Assembly (NCBI GenBank): GCA_965250225.1
Contig: CBDFNQ010000017.1
Span: forward strand, 5,743 to 69,742
Direction of reading: 5' to 3'
DNA from: CBDEUK01 sp965250225
GTDB taxonomy: Bacteria; Pseudomonadota; Gammaproteobacteria; Eutrophobiales; Eutrophobiaceae
Length of the DNA stretch: 64,000 nt
A program made the position numbers and the translations under genes. Shown here one piece after another: positions 25,312 to 34,491 of this stretch (the stretch's first letter is position 1; each line of letters opens with the position of its first letter). The notes under the pieces are model-generated. The model worked only from the letters and a program-made list of their open reading frames with translations. It made no database searches and was not told the DNA's origin.

Positions 25312-26847
25312 ATGAAAATACAATATGTATTGTGTTTGTCCGTTACGGTAATTCTGTCCGGTTGCAGTGGCTTTCCTCAACGCTCGACCATTATTGCTGG
25401 TGACAATAGTCCTCTTTCCATCTGTAACCAGATCTATATCACAGTCGATAAATCAATTTCTACTGCCAGAACTATGGACGCTGAGGGTAAAAAACTACCT
25501 GGGTTCCACTACCTTCGCAGCAATCGCTTCCTTGCCTCATTGGGGGAGCAGGCATATGAGTCAGATCATATGGACGAATGGCTTGACCAATTAATCTTTC
25601 TCGACCAACAAGCCAGGACTGTTGAGTTAAACAATTTACCGACAGCATCAAAACATAATCTGCTCAATCAACTTGTGGATTTACTCAAAAATGGCCAATC
25701 ACTGGAACAAGCCTTAAAACATTGCGCTTCTCAGTTTAAAACCTACGACCTGGCAAAACCGGAAAGACTAAAAAAAATTATTGAAACCGCAAAGGTTGAA
25801 GACGATTATTCTATTTTAAAACGCATGATAGGTCTTTACCCGATAACTCGGCATGCGGTTTATCTAGGATATCAACGATGGAAAAATGAAAACCTCGGCA
25901 GCTTCAACATTTCACATGATCATAAAAAATGGACAGGAAAAGCGGTTAGTTATCAACCTGAAACCAACACGATCCTGGACAGTAAAAAAATTAGTACGAT
26001 CATTAAAAAATCAAGACGCACACAACTTAATATACCGGAACTATCAATCGAAGATCTGACACATTTGGCAGAGTATTTTGCCCCTGTTTTTTTAATTGAT
26101 GAAGTCAATAAAGCTGACAAAATTGGCAAACCTGTCTGGTCAACTAATATCAAATCAACGGTTGATGTAGAACAGCCCGTAACATTTGTCCGACTGGGTT
26201 ATACCTGGTTTGATAATGTCATTTTGCCCCAATTGATCTATACCATCTGGTTTTCAGAACGTCCTGAAGAGTCTGAATGGGACATTCTGGCAGGCAAACT
26301 TGATGGCATCATCTGGAGGGTAACCATTGATGAGAATGGAAAAGCCTTAATCGCCGATACCATTCACCCCTGTGGTTGTTATCATCTCTTTTTCCCCGCT
26401 AATGGTGTTAACAAAAAAACAGTCAATGACATCAGTCTGGAAGAAACCATAGACATAGCTCAAATTTTGCCGAACATATCACCACATAATCGCCTCAGTA
26501 TCCGGCTTGCAACAAACTCACACTATGTCGAAGCCCTGTCCGATGAAACAACACTGAATCCAAACTGGGATTATCATTCATACAAACTGATCATTAACCA
26601 TCCCGTTCCAGAATTTGAACTGCGTTCGATGCCGTTACCTTCCGGAGAAAATAAAAGCCTTTATGATCAAGAAGGTCTTGTTGCAGGTAGCGAACGAATA
26701 GAGCGCTGGTTACTCTGGCCGATGGGCATCAAAAACCCTGGCGCAATGCGACAATGGGGCAAACATGCAACAGTATTTGTCGGTAGAAGACATTTTGATG
26801 AGCCTTATTTATTTGAACATTCTTTTATGAAAACCGGCAATGAATAA
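25312..26847 (+). CDS. Hypothetical lipoprotein
   Basis: The ~511-residue product has a lipoprotein signal: KIQYVLCLSVTVILSGCSG, with the lipid-bearing cysteine near residue 18. The first ~180 mature residues are helical (HMDEWLDQLIFLDQQARTVE; LLKNGQSLEQALKHC). The C-terminal part is beta-rich with conserved-looking aromatic strands (FVRLGYTWFDN; YTIWFSERPEESEWD) and DTIHPCGCYHLFFP. I recognise no family. Start choice between 25303 and 25312 is uncertain. The TPR gene overlaps its end by eight bases, so the two are translationally coupled and probably act together. Confidence 0.75.
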   Translation: MKIQYVLCLSVTVILSGCSGFPQRSTIIAGDNSPLSICNQIYITVDKSISTARTMDAEGKKLPGFHYLRSNRFLASLGEQAYESDHMDEWLDQLIFLDQQARTVELNNLPTASKHNLLNQLVDLLKNGQSLEQALKHCASQFKTYDLAKPERLKKIIETAKVEDDYSILKRMIGLYPITRHAVYLGYQRWKNENLGSFNISHDHKKWTGKAVSYQPETNTILDSKKISTIIKKSRRTQLNIPELSIEDLTHLAEYFAPVFLIDEVNKADKIGKPVWSTNIKSTVDVEQPVTFVRLGYTWFDNVILPQLIYTIWFSERPEESEWDILAGKLDGIIWRVTIDENGKALIADTIHPCGCYHLFFPANGVNKKTVNDISLEETIDIAQILPNISPHNRLSIRLATNSHYVEALSDETTLNPNWDYHSYKLIINHPVPEFELRSMPLPSGENKSLYDQEGLVAGSERIERWLLWPMGIKNPGAMRQWGKHATVFVGRRHFDEPYLFEHSFMKTGNE

Positions 26848-27626
26848 AAGAGAAAATCGAAAATACCCTGTAAAGACCCTTCGTTGGCTTTTGTTGTTAA
26901 GCTGTTTCATCAGTCAATCTCCAGTGTATGCAAACACCTATGAAATTGCTGAGCAGCTCTATTATGTGGGTAAATTTCAAGAATCGGCAATGATTGCCAG
27001 GAAACTCGATACTGTAAAAGCTTACGCACTGGCGGGGAAAGCAACATTGGCCGAAGCCAGTTTCCTTGCCAAAGAAATAGACAAGTCCAGTCTTTTCCAG
27101 CAGGCAATAAGTGACTCTGAAAAAGCATTAAAATTGCAACCGTTACATCTAGGCGCACATTTACAAATTGCTATGGCTCTCGGTTTCGTTGCCGATCATG
27201 AAAATATTTTATCCGCTTATCTCAATGGTTATGCAGAACAAGGAAAATATCATCTTGAAAAAGCATTATCTATTGCCCCAAACAATGCGTGGGCCAATGG
27301 TTTATATGGCATGTGGCATTTGCAAGTAGTCCGAAGGGCGACACCTAATGATTGCAAAAAATTTCTATGGTGCCTCACTTGAAGCAGGGCTTTTTTATTG
27401 TAACAAGGCACAGAAATTGTCAAAAAACGAATTACAAATCCTTTATGGTTGTGCTATTTCCTTAACTGAACTCGATGAAAATCAATATCATACGAAAATT
27501 TGTAACATGCTCGAATCCATTACAGGCAAAGAACCGAGAGACATAACAGAGACCTATCTTATTCAACAGGCAAGTACTGAAACACAGCAAAATACCTGTA
27601 ACACAGTGGTAACCAGCCAGCAATAA
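26840..27626 (+). pseudogene. Exported TPR-like protein, frameshifted
   Basis: The N-terminal part (26840 onward, frame 1) has a signal peptide (LLLLSCFISQSPVYA) and TPR-like helices (GAHLQIAMALGF; KYHLEKALSIAPNNAWANGL). It runs out of frame near 27350, and the rest continues in the next frame from 27348 (MIAKNFYGASLEAGLFYCNK...). Removing one A from CCTAATG (27347/27348) joins them as VVRRATP-MIAKNFYGAS, restoring a ~260-residue protein. The frameshift may be real or a base-call error. Coupled to the upstream lipoprotein gene by overlap. Confidence 0.75.
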
Positions 27627-27761
27627 ACTGATCAAAAGAAATCTATCCCGGATTAACTATCAATGTGAGCATGATAAAATCCACATAACATGCGGGATGA
27701 ATTTCGTGTAATATTAGATCCTCCTGATGATACAAATCAAACGATTTACAAAGGCGAGTCC

Positions 27762-28016
27762 ATGCACTTTTCAAAAGAACAAACCGCTGAAATCGAAATA
27801 CTGATCCAATACAACCTGGATACGACTCAACAAGGTATCAAAGTGCACTCAAACGCCAACCTTGAACATGTCGAAGCGGTACAGCGTCTTTTCGAAAAAG
27901 GTCTGGTTACACAAATTGATGGTGGCTATCTTACCGATCTAGGCAGAAAAGCCGCTGAACACGCTCAAACACTCGTACTTATGTTGGCACCCCATCACCA
28001 AAGTTTAGCGAGCTAG
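27762..28016 (+). CDS. TIGR02647 family small protein
   Basis: From ATG 27762 (AAGGCGAG upstream) the product is 84 residues: EQTAEIEILIQYNLDTTQQG, NANLEHVEAVQRLFEKGLVT, GGYLTDLGRKAAEHAQTL. This is the pattern of TIGR02647, a gammaproteobacterial family sometimes described as DNA-binding because of its winged-helix-like end (KGLVTQ..GGYLT..G). The function is not established. Earlier in-frame start at 27690 is less likely. Confidence 0.82.
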   Translation: MHFSKEQTAEIEILIQYNLDTTQQGIKVHSNANLEHVEAVQRLFEKGLVTQIDGGYLTDLGRKAAEHAQTLVLMLAPHHQSLAS

Positions 28017-28158
28017 ATTTCAGGCAGAAATATTAATAAAACTGTTTATTAATCTAACGTTCAGAACACGTAGTTTTTACTCGACGGCGGTGCAACAAAC
28101 CCCTATAGTACGCCACCTCTTAAAGTACTTCGTTTTTACATAACTCAGGAATATTACG

Positions 28159-29775
28159 TTGATCTCCACATCTAACATCACCATGCAGTTTGGCGCCAAG
28201 CCCTTATTCGAAAATATTTCAGTCAAGTTCAGCGATGGGAATCGCTATGGCCTGATCGGTGCTAACGGCTGTGGAAAATCCACATTCATGAAAATTCTGG
28301 ATGGCAGCCTGGAAGCCACTTCCGGCAACGTATCAATTGGCCCTAACGAACGCCTGGGGACATTGCATCAGGATCAATTTGCCTTCGAAGAATACAGCGT
28401 CATTGATACCGTCATCATGGGTCATGCCGAGTTATGGAAAATAAAACAGGAACGCGATCGGCTTTATTCACTGGCAGAAATGTCTGAAGAAGAAGGCCTG
28501 CAAGTCGCTGAACTCGAAATCGAATTCGCAGAGATGGATGGCTATAGTGCCGAAAGCCGTGCTGGTGAGTTACTCATGAGCGCTGGTATTGCAGAAGAAT
28601 TACACGAAGGCTCAATGAGTGAGATCGCACCAGGCTGGAAACTCAGAGTTTTGTTAGCTCAGGCCCTGTTCGCAGAGCCGGACATTCTGTTGCTCGACGA
28701 ACCAACCAATAACCTCGATATCAATACCATTCGCTGGTTGGAATCCGTGCTCAACGAACGTAAGAGCACCATGGTGATCATTTCCCATGACCGACACTTT
28801 CTCAATGCCGTATGCACACACATTGCTGATATTGACTATGGTGAATTACGTGTCTATCCCGGCAACTACGATAATTTCATGACCGCATCGACCCAGGCTC
28901 GCGAACGCATGCAATCTGAAAATGCCAAAAAGTCAGCGCAGATCGCCGATCTGAAACACTTCGTCAGTCGTTTCTCGGCCAATGCCTCAAAAGCCAAACA
29001 GGCAACATCCAGAGCGCGACAAATTGAAAAAATAAAGTTAGAAGATATCAAGGCTTCCAGTCGGGTAAGCCCCTTCATTCGCTTTAACCAGGAGAAAAAA
29101 TTGCATCGGCAGGCATTATCTCTGGAAAATCTAGGCCATGGTTTTGACAATGAAACGCTTTTTAATAACGGTAATCTGATCCTAGATGCCGGAACACGTC
29201 TGGCAGTGATCGGTGAGAATGGCGTTGGAAAAACAACTTTTCTTCGCTGCCTCATGAATGAAATCGTTGCCGATAATGGCACGGTAAAATGGGCCGAGAA
29301 TGCGTCACAATCCTACTGCCCTCAGGACAGCTCTGCTGAATTCGATAATGAGTTGAATCTATTTGACTGGATGAGTCAGTGGCGGAAAGCCAAACACGAT
29401 GATCAAATCGTCCGTGCCACGCTTGGGCGTCTATTGTTTTCTTCAGAGGATTTTGAAAAAAAGGTCAAGGTCTGTTCTGGTGGTGAAAAAAACAGGTTAC
29501 TGTTCGGCAAGTTAATCATGATGGAAACCAATGTCATGCTAATGGACGAACCCACTAATCATCTGGACATGGAAGCCATTGAGTCTCTGAACCTTGCACT
29601 GGAACATTATGAGGGCACTTTAATCTTTGTCAGTCACGACCGTGAATTCGTTTCATCACTGGCCACCCGGATCATTGAAATCAAAGATCAACAACTGGTG
29701 GACTTCCATGGAACCTACGAGGAATACCTTGCAAGTCAGGAAGATGCAGCGAAAAAAGTCGCCAATTCCAGATAA
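28159..29775 (+). CDS. ybiT: ABC-F family ATPase YbiT
   Basis: The 538-residue soluble protein has two ABC domains: Walker A GANGCGKST and GENGVGKTT; signatures APGWKLRVLLAQAL and CSGGEKNRLLFGK; Walker B LLLDEPTNNLD and LMDEPTNHLDME. It follows E. coli YbiT closely along its length, including the linker VSRFSANASKAKQATSRARQ. ABC-F proteins bind the ribosomal E-site and rescue or tune translation. There is no membrane domain, so it is not a transporter. The start is TTG at 28159, nine bases after AGGA; no ATG fits the N-terminus. Confidence 0.93.
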   Translation: MISTSNITMQFGAKPLFENISVKFSDGNRYGLIGANGCGKSTFMKILDGSLEATSGNVSIGPNERLGTLHQDQFAFEEYSVIDTVIMGHAELWKIKQERDRLYSLAEMSEEEGLQVAELEIEFAEMDGYSAESRAGELLMSAGIAEELHEGSMSEIAPGWKLRVLLAQALFAEPDILLLDEPTNNLDINTIRWLESVLNERKSTMVIISHDRHFLNAVCTHIADIDYGELRVYPGNYDNFMTASTQARERMQSENAKKSAQIADLKHFVSRFSANASKAKQATSRARQIEKIKLEDIKASSRVSPFIRFNQEKKLHRQALSLENLGHGFDNETLFNNGNLILDAGTRLAVIGENGVGKTTFLRCLMNEIVADNGTVKWAENASQSYCPQDSSAEFDNELNLFDWMSQWRKAKHDDQIVRATLGRLLFSSEDFEKKVKVCSGGEKNRLLFGKLIMMETNVMLMDEPTNHLDMEAIESLNLALEHYEGTLIFVSHDREFVSSLATRIIEIKDQQLVDFHGTYEEYLASQEDAAKKVANSR

Positions 29776-29815
29776 CAAAAAAGGTCGATTCCAGGGTTCT
29801 GGTCCTGGTACCGCA

Positions 29816-30388
29816 TTAATTAGAATGTAACCAACGATGGAATAATTTTGCCATTAAGGGCATCACTACATAGGTCATAAGAGTAACCAGTGTCAGTGAT
29901 ATAATCGCTAGCTGTATAATCATATGAAACTTTGCCAAAAATGGAACGAGGCAATAATGTAATAATAAACTTGATGGAAAAATAGACATCCAGACAATGA
30001 TCATCATCTTGTACTTTGGTGGTGGGACCAGCGCTTCTCCTTCTGGCATAGCGAACCAGGTTTCCAGTCCACTGAGAATTTCCATTTCCTGTTCTCCCTG
30101 CTCTACTTCAGCATAGCGACTCATCCATTTTTCACGCACCTCTGAACCTTCCCAGGCCAGGTAGTGACGCATGGAATCAAATTTAAACACGATGCGATAA
30201 TAGTCACCTGGTTTGGTAGGGCGGATAATGTTTGCGCCAAGATGTCCATCGAATGACATGGCATCTTTCGTCGTGCCAGACATGACTTTTTCAAAATCCT
30301 CTATGCGATCGGGTTTTGGACGACGTTTTACAATGATCGTGACCGATGAGTCACATTCAATTCCTGATGATTGATCAGTTTGTCCCAT
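29816..30388 (-). CDS. Antibiotic-biosynthesis-monooxygenase (ABM) domain fused to membrane helices
   Basis: The 190-residue protein has residues ~15-115 forming a ferredoxin-like ABM domain (VTIIVKRRPKPDRIEDFEKV; FDGHLGANIIRPTKPGDYYR; FKFDSMRHYLAWEGSE) and a C-terminal part with two transmembrane helices (MIIVWMSIFPSSLLLHYCLV; IQLAIISLTLVTLMTYVVM). Such proteins are widespread and of unknown role; ABM domains act as small quinol monooxygenases or bind haem. It is convergent with YbiT. Confidence 0.82.
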   Translation of the reverse strand: MGQTDQSSGIECDSSVTIIVKRRPKPDRIEDFEKVMSGTTKDAMSFDGHLGANIIRPTKPGDYYRIVFKFDSMRHYLAWEGSEVREKWMSRYAEVEQGEQEMEILSGLETWFAMPEGEALVPPPKYKMMIIVWMSIFPSSLLLHYCLVPFLAKFHMIIQLAIISLTLVTLMTYVVMPLMAKLFHRWLHSN

Positions 30389-30500
30389 CTAACTGGCATC
30401 TCCCACATGTCTTAATCTCTGAAAATTGTATATTATTATCAACTCTCTTCACAACCCACGCCCATTCTGAACTATAAGCATAATAAATCCAGCCATAGTC

Positions 30501-31892
30501 TTTTCCAATATGAAATGAGCCTGAACGAGGGGCGACTTTCCAACATCAAATGAGCCTGAAATAACATTTAAAGTCGTTCATGATCACAGGATGAAAACGA
30601 TCATGAAACTTGAACAACTCACGACCATTGACACCGTCCGTCAATTTCTCGAAGGCACTCAGGCAGTGGCCTTTTGTGTCGCCAACAGCAAACAAGACCG
30701 CTATCGGTGGGTACAAAAGACCTTGGTGGCATTTCGCTATTTCTCACTGGGCAAAGCAGAAAAAGGTCTCATCACACGTTACCTGATGAAAGTCACCGGC
30801 TACTCCCATGCGCAGGTGAAACGTCTCATTGGGCAATACATCAAGAATGGCAGGATCACGATAAAGACTGCTCGTCGCAATGGCTTCAAACCAAAGTACA
30901 GCAAGGCCGATATCCGTTTACTCGCCGAGATGGATGAACGTCATCAGCAACCCAGTGGCCCGGTGATAAAGAAACTCTGTGAACGCGCCTATGAGCGTTT
31001 TGAGGAAGCGAACTATGAGCGTCTGGCGGGCATATCCGTATCACATCTTTATAACTTGCGTCAGAGTACGACTTACCAACGACAACGTTGTGTCTTGACG
31101 AAAACCCGTCCCAAGGCAGCCAAAATTGGTCTACGGCGAAAACCCTGTCCGAATGATCAACCGGGCTATATTCGCATTGATTCCGTGCATCAGGGCGATC
31201 AGGACAGGCGCAAAGGGGTTTATCACATCAATGCCGTTGATGAGGTTACGCAGTTTCAGATCATTGTCACGGTAGAACGAATAAGTGAACGCTACATGCT
31301 GCCGGCATTAGAGCAATTATTGGCGGCCTTCCCGTTCAAGATACAGGGCTTTCACACCGATAATGGCGGTGAATACATCAACTATACCGTGGCTCAATTA
31401 CTCGAGAAACTCCGTATTGAATTCACTAAATCAAGACCTCGGCACAGTAACGATAATGCCCTGGCTGAGAGCAAGAATGGCTCGGTCGTGCGTAAACTCT
31501 ATGGCTATATGCACATCCCGCAGCAGTATGCCGATGACTTTGCCAGGCTCAATCAAGGCGAGGTCTATCGCTACGTTAATTTTCATCGACCTTGTTATTT
31601 TCCCTCTACCATCACCGACAAGAAAGGCAAAGAGCGGAAACGTTATCGCTATGAAGACATGATGACACCCTATGAAAAGTTTCGCTCAGCACAAAGACCC
31701 AGTCAGTATTTGAAACAAGGGATCACCTTCAAACAACTGGATGCATTTGCTAACGAAATGAATGACAATGAAGCGGCTGAACAATTGAACTCAGCTAAAA
31801 ACCAACTCTTTAAACAACTTCATGTGCGACTAAAACTCAGGGCTTGATGATGAAATATAACCCCTCTCTACAGGCTCATTTCTGGATTGGAA
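30501..31892 (+). mobile_element. Insertion sequence with imperfect terminal repeats
   Basis: The left end TTTTCCAATATGAAATGAGC (30501-30520) matches the reverse complement of the right end (31871-31892: CAGGCTCATTTCTGGATTGG plus AA) with one gap; both continue into a GAGGGG block. A second copy of the left repeat lies inside at 30536-30560, suggesting tandem transposase-binding sites. I find no convincing target-site duplication. One transposase gene fills the element. It ends ~30 bases before an aminopropyltransferase-like gene. Confidence 0.82.
30591..31847 (+). CDS. DDE/rve-type IS transposase
   Basis: The 418-residue transposase has an N-terminal helix-turn-helix region (KAEKGLITRYLMKVTGYSHA) and an integrase core with the acidic residues in IRIDSVHQGDQD, FHTDNGGEYIN and SNDNALAESKNG, i.e. 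D, D, E in the correct order and spacing. Related proteins are grouped with ISNCY or IS481-like elements; I cannot name the IS. An internal ATG at 30603 is an alternative start. The frame is intact, so the element could be active. Confidence 0.88.
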   Translation: MKTIMKLEQLTTIDTVRQFLEGTQAVAFCVANSKQDRYRWVQKTLVAFRYFSLGKAEKGLITRYLMKVTGYSHAQVKRLIGQYIKNGRITIKTARRNGFKPKYSKADIRLLAEMDERHQQPSGPVIKKLCERAYERFEEANYERLAGISVSHLYNLRQSTTYQRQRCVLTKTRPKAAKIGLRRKPCPNDQPGYIRIDSVHQGDQDRRKGVYHINAVDEVTQFQIIVTVERISERYMLPALEQLLAAFPFKIQGFHTDNGGEYINYTVAQLLEKLRIEFTKSRPRHSNDNALAESKNGSVVRKLYGYMHIPQQYADDFARLNQGEVYRYVNFHRPCYFPSTITDKKGKERKRYRYEDMMTPYEKFRSAQRPSQYLKQGITFKQLDAFANEMNDNEAAEQLNSAKNQLFKQLHVRLKLRA

Positions 31893-31921
31893 TATACTGC
31901 CATGTTAAACAGAATATACAC

Positions 31922-32665
31922 ATGTCATTAATATTTGAAGAACTGGATTACCAGGAAACCCCTCTGGGAAATATCAGTCTCAGGCGCCGATCAGAACCAA
32001 GGCTCAATGGAAAGATTCTCTACGAGGTAAAACTTGGCGATGAGTTTTTGATGTCCAGCCTGTTTACCGAGGCGGAGAGTCAACTTTCAAAACTCGGACT
32101 CGCCGCGCTTAAAAAACATGAGCTCGTTCATGACCTGAATATCATCGTTGGCGGATTGGGTTTGGGTTATACAGCTGTTGCTGCATTAGAAGATCCCTCC
32201 GTCAAATCGCTTAGAGTCATTGATGTGATGCAGCCTGTGATCAATTGGCACCAGCAAGGACTCGTACCGCTTGGTAAAGAACTCAGTTCCGATCCTAGAT
32301 GCACACTTATACATGGAGACTTCTTCGAAATAGCAACATCATCAGGAAGTTTCGATCCCACAGAGCCAGATCAACTGGTACACGCTGTGTTACTGGATAT
32401 TGATCATTCGCCGAGTCATTGGCTCAATTCTGGAAACAGTTCTTTTTATACAGAGTCAGCACTGACAAAGATGGCGGACAAACTCCATCCGGGTGGTATT
32501 TTTGGGCTCTGGTCAAATGATCCACCAGATGATGATTTTATAAATTTACTGAATGTAGTATTTTACTCTTCTGACTCTCATATCATAAACTTTCCAAATC
32601 CATACACAGATGATGAATCAACAAATACTGTTTATATCGCTCATAAAAAAGCAGAAAGCTCCTAA
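31922..32665 (+). CDS. Spermidine synthase-like methyltransferase-fold protein
   Basis: From ATG 31922 (MSLIFEELDYQETPLG) the product is 247 residues with a Rossmann fold: IIVGGLGLGYTAVAALED (nucleotide-cofactor loop), VIDVMQPVINWH, IHGDFFEIA, and AVLLDIDHSPSHWL. It resembles polyamine aminopropyltransferases without the N-terminal tetramerisation domain; the substrate is unknown. The longer frame starting at 31844 runs into the IS and is an artefact. The IS right end lies ~30 bases upstream, so the native promoter has been displaced and expression now depends on the IS or distal sequence. Confidence 0.8.
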   Translation: MSLIFEELDYQETPLGNISLRRRSEPRLNGKILYEVKLGDEFLMSSLFTEAESQLSKLGLAALKKHELVHDLNIIVGGLGLGYTAVAALEDPSVKSLRVIDVMQPVINWHQQGLVPLGKELSSDPRCTLIHGDFFEIATSSGSFDPTEPDQLVHAVLLDIDHSPSHWLNSGNSSFYTESALTKMADKLHPGGIFGLWSNDPPDDDFINLLNVVFYSSDSHIINFPNPYTDDESTNTVYIAHKKAESS

Positions 32666-32667
32666 AT

Positions 32668-33021
32668 CTATTTCTTGTCTAGCAAATCTTTCAAATTTGC
32701 AAAAGGCTTACTGGTAGAATGCTCAATGGCCAGTTCATTTTTTGCACCTCCCGACGTAGATTCGCTATCAAGGTGCCGAGTATGTTCATTATCATGGCAA
32801 TAGACACAGAGTAATTCCCAGTTACTGCCATCGGCTGGATTATTGTCATGGTTATGATCCCTGTGATGCACTGTAAGTTCATTAAGATTTTTTCGGTTAA
32901 ATTCTCTTTCACACTTTCCACATATCCAGGGATACATCTTGAGTGCTTGCTCTCGATAGCCGTGCCCCCGTGTCTCGGCATCTTGTCTCGTTTTGGCAAT
33001 GATCTTGTCGAGCTTATCCAT
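32668..33021 (-). CDS. yajD: HNH nuclease YajD family
   Basis: The 117-residue HNH protein has a zinc-finger pair CGKCEREF and CVYCHDNEH around ELTVHHRDHNHDNNPADGSN, which carries the HH/N of the catalytic beta-beta-alpha metal motif. Matches YajD, a stand-alone HNH protein with unproven role. Convergent with the spermidine-synthase-like gene, two bases between stops. Confidence 0.88.
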   Translation of the reverse strand: MDKLDKIIAKTRQDAETRGHGYREQALKMYPWICGKCEREFNRKNLNELTVHHRDHNHDNNPADGSNWELLCVYCHDNEHTRHLDSESTSGGAKNELAIEHSTSKPFANLKDLLDKK

Positions 33022-33055
33022 CGTATTTCCAATCGTAGCTTATCAATAAAAAATA

Positions 33056-33496
33056 TTATTTTTCCATAACACATTTTTTCGGCATCAAATCAGCCGGAAC
33101 AGTTCCCTTACATTTCCACTCCAGTTTTCTATCGTTCACTAAAGGAATTAACAATAGCCTCTTTCCGGAAATATCCGTTTGTATGTTGAAACCTGGTTTA
33201 TTCGTAAAATAGATGCTGATCACTCCCGGCCCTTCTTCACCTATCTGGATAGATTTAACAAGTGACTTACTAATATCGACAACCGGTTTTTCTATTTTTT
33301 TATCCCAGTCGTCTGCGGTTGGTAAAGCATCATGTTCTTGCCAATAATCCTTCACAGAAGTCTTGTAGGTAAATGCCATAGCCGCGCCCTGTAAGACCTT
33401 CATTGGATCCGTGAATTCCACCTTGGAAGATGTGAAAACAAATTTCCAGCAAACGACGATTAAAACGAGAATTAATAATATTAGTGGTTTTTTCAT
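33056..33496 (-). CDS. Membrane-anchored protein with type IV pilin-like C-terminus
   Basis: The 146-residue protein has one N-terminal hydrophobic helix (ILLILVLIVVCWKFVF) and a globular domain ending KLEWKCKGTVPADLMPKKC. The paired cysteines with 'W.C.....LP..C' are typical of the disulfide loop at the end of type IVa pilins. The N-terminus lacks the prepilin peptidase site (G/FTxxE), so it is unlikely to be assembled into a pilus. It probably stays anchored facing the periplasm. Confidence 0.65.
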   Translation of the reverse strand: MKKPLILLILVLIVVCWKFVFTSSKVEFTDPMKVLQGAAMAFTYKTSVKDYWQEHDALPTADDWDKKIEKPVVDISKSLVKSIQIGEEGPGVISIYFTNKPGFNIQTDISGKRLLLIPLVNDRKLEWKCKGTVPADLMPKKCVMEK

Positions 33497-33546
33497 TAAT
33501 ATTTAATCTTTAATATAGATACACTCATCTTTGCCTTGTGTGAATT

Positions 33547-34437
33547 CTAATTCTTATTATCAGTATAAGGTTCAATATGAATAAATGCATCGCCCACATG
33601 GAAGCGTTCCTCAATCATGTCTTCGATCTCATCCGCAATCTTATGTGATTCTTCAGTAGTCATTTCAGGATTAACAGAAAGCACCATATCAATTGCGATT
33701 TCAGATCCTATCCAGCGGGAACGTATACGCCCTACTTCTCTGACGCCTTGAACGCTGGATGCTACTGCACGCAGTTCATCTGGATCAATCGCATATTCAT
33801 CCACCAGAACCGGAAAGGCACTCTTATACAAACGATAAGCCAGATAAAATACCAAACCTGCAACGCCTAATGCACACAAACGATCGAGGATCACGAAACC
33901 CATCGCGGATAATTGCCAACCAATAATAACCACGATCGTCGTTAAGACATCAGCAAAAGTGTGTGCGGCATCTGCCAGCATAAGCCCTGACTTTAAACGT
34001 TTTGCCCAATAACGTTGCCAGGTGGCGAGGCTAATATTGACTACAAGCACAAACAACATAAGAGCAAGCTCCCAGTCTCCACTGATGATCTCTGTTGCTT
34101 CTCTGGTCACGGCATTTTTAGCGATCTCAAATGCCAGCACGACCAACAGGGTTGCCAGGCCAAACACAGCCAGAGTTTCAAACTTGCGGTGACCATAAGG
34201 ATGCTCGCGATCGGCGGGCATGGCAGAAAGTCGAATGACAATCCAGGCAACAATATTATTCGCAACATCGGTCAATGAATGAACTGCGTCAGCCAACACC
34301 GCCAGCGAGCCCGTTGAAAGCCCGACGACCAGCTTCATAAATAACACCAGAAGATTCACCAGACCTTCAAGAATAATGAGGCGTTGAATCTTCCTGTCTC
34401 GTTCTGAGAAAATTATTTTTTTTGAATCACCCGACAT
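33547..34437 (-). CDS. Cation diffusion facilitator (FieF-like) transporter
   Basis: The 296-residue protein exports divalent cations (Zn, Fe, Cd or Mn) in exchange for protons. It has six membrane helices and both metal-site motifs in HxxxD form: LADAVHSLTDVANN (helix 2) and LADAAHTFADVLTT (helix 5). The cytoplasmic C-terminal domain shows RIRSRWIGSEIAIDMVLSVN and ends HVGDAFIHIEPY. Metal specificity is not assignable from these residues alone. Confidence 0.92.
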   Translation of the reverse strand: MSGDSKKIIFSERDRKIQRLIILEGLVNLLVLFMKLVVGLSTGSLAVLADAVHSLTDVANNIVAWIVIRLSAMPADREHPYGHRKFETLAVFGLATLLVVLAFEIAKNAVTREATEIISGDWELALMLFVLVVNISLATWQRYWAKRLKSGLMLADAAHTFADVLTTIVVIIGWQLSAMGFVILDRLCALGVAGLVFYLAYRLYKSAFPVLVDEYAIDPDELRAVASSVQGVREVGRIRSRWIGSEIAIDMVLSVNPEMTTEESHKIADEIEDMIEERFHVGDAFIHIEPYTDNKN

Positions 34438-34491
34438 AACTTATTCCAGAATAACATTATTACCGAAATCAAAATGACTAGAACACCATCA

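Noticed and set aside
30491..31900. Target-site duplication around the insertion sequence
   Set aside because: Bases flanking the two ends do not match at any length I tried.
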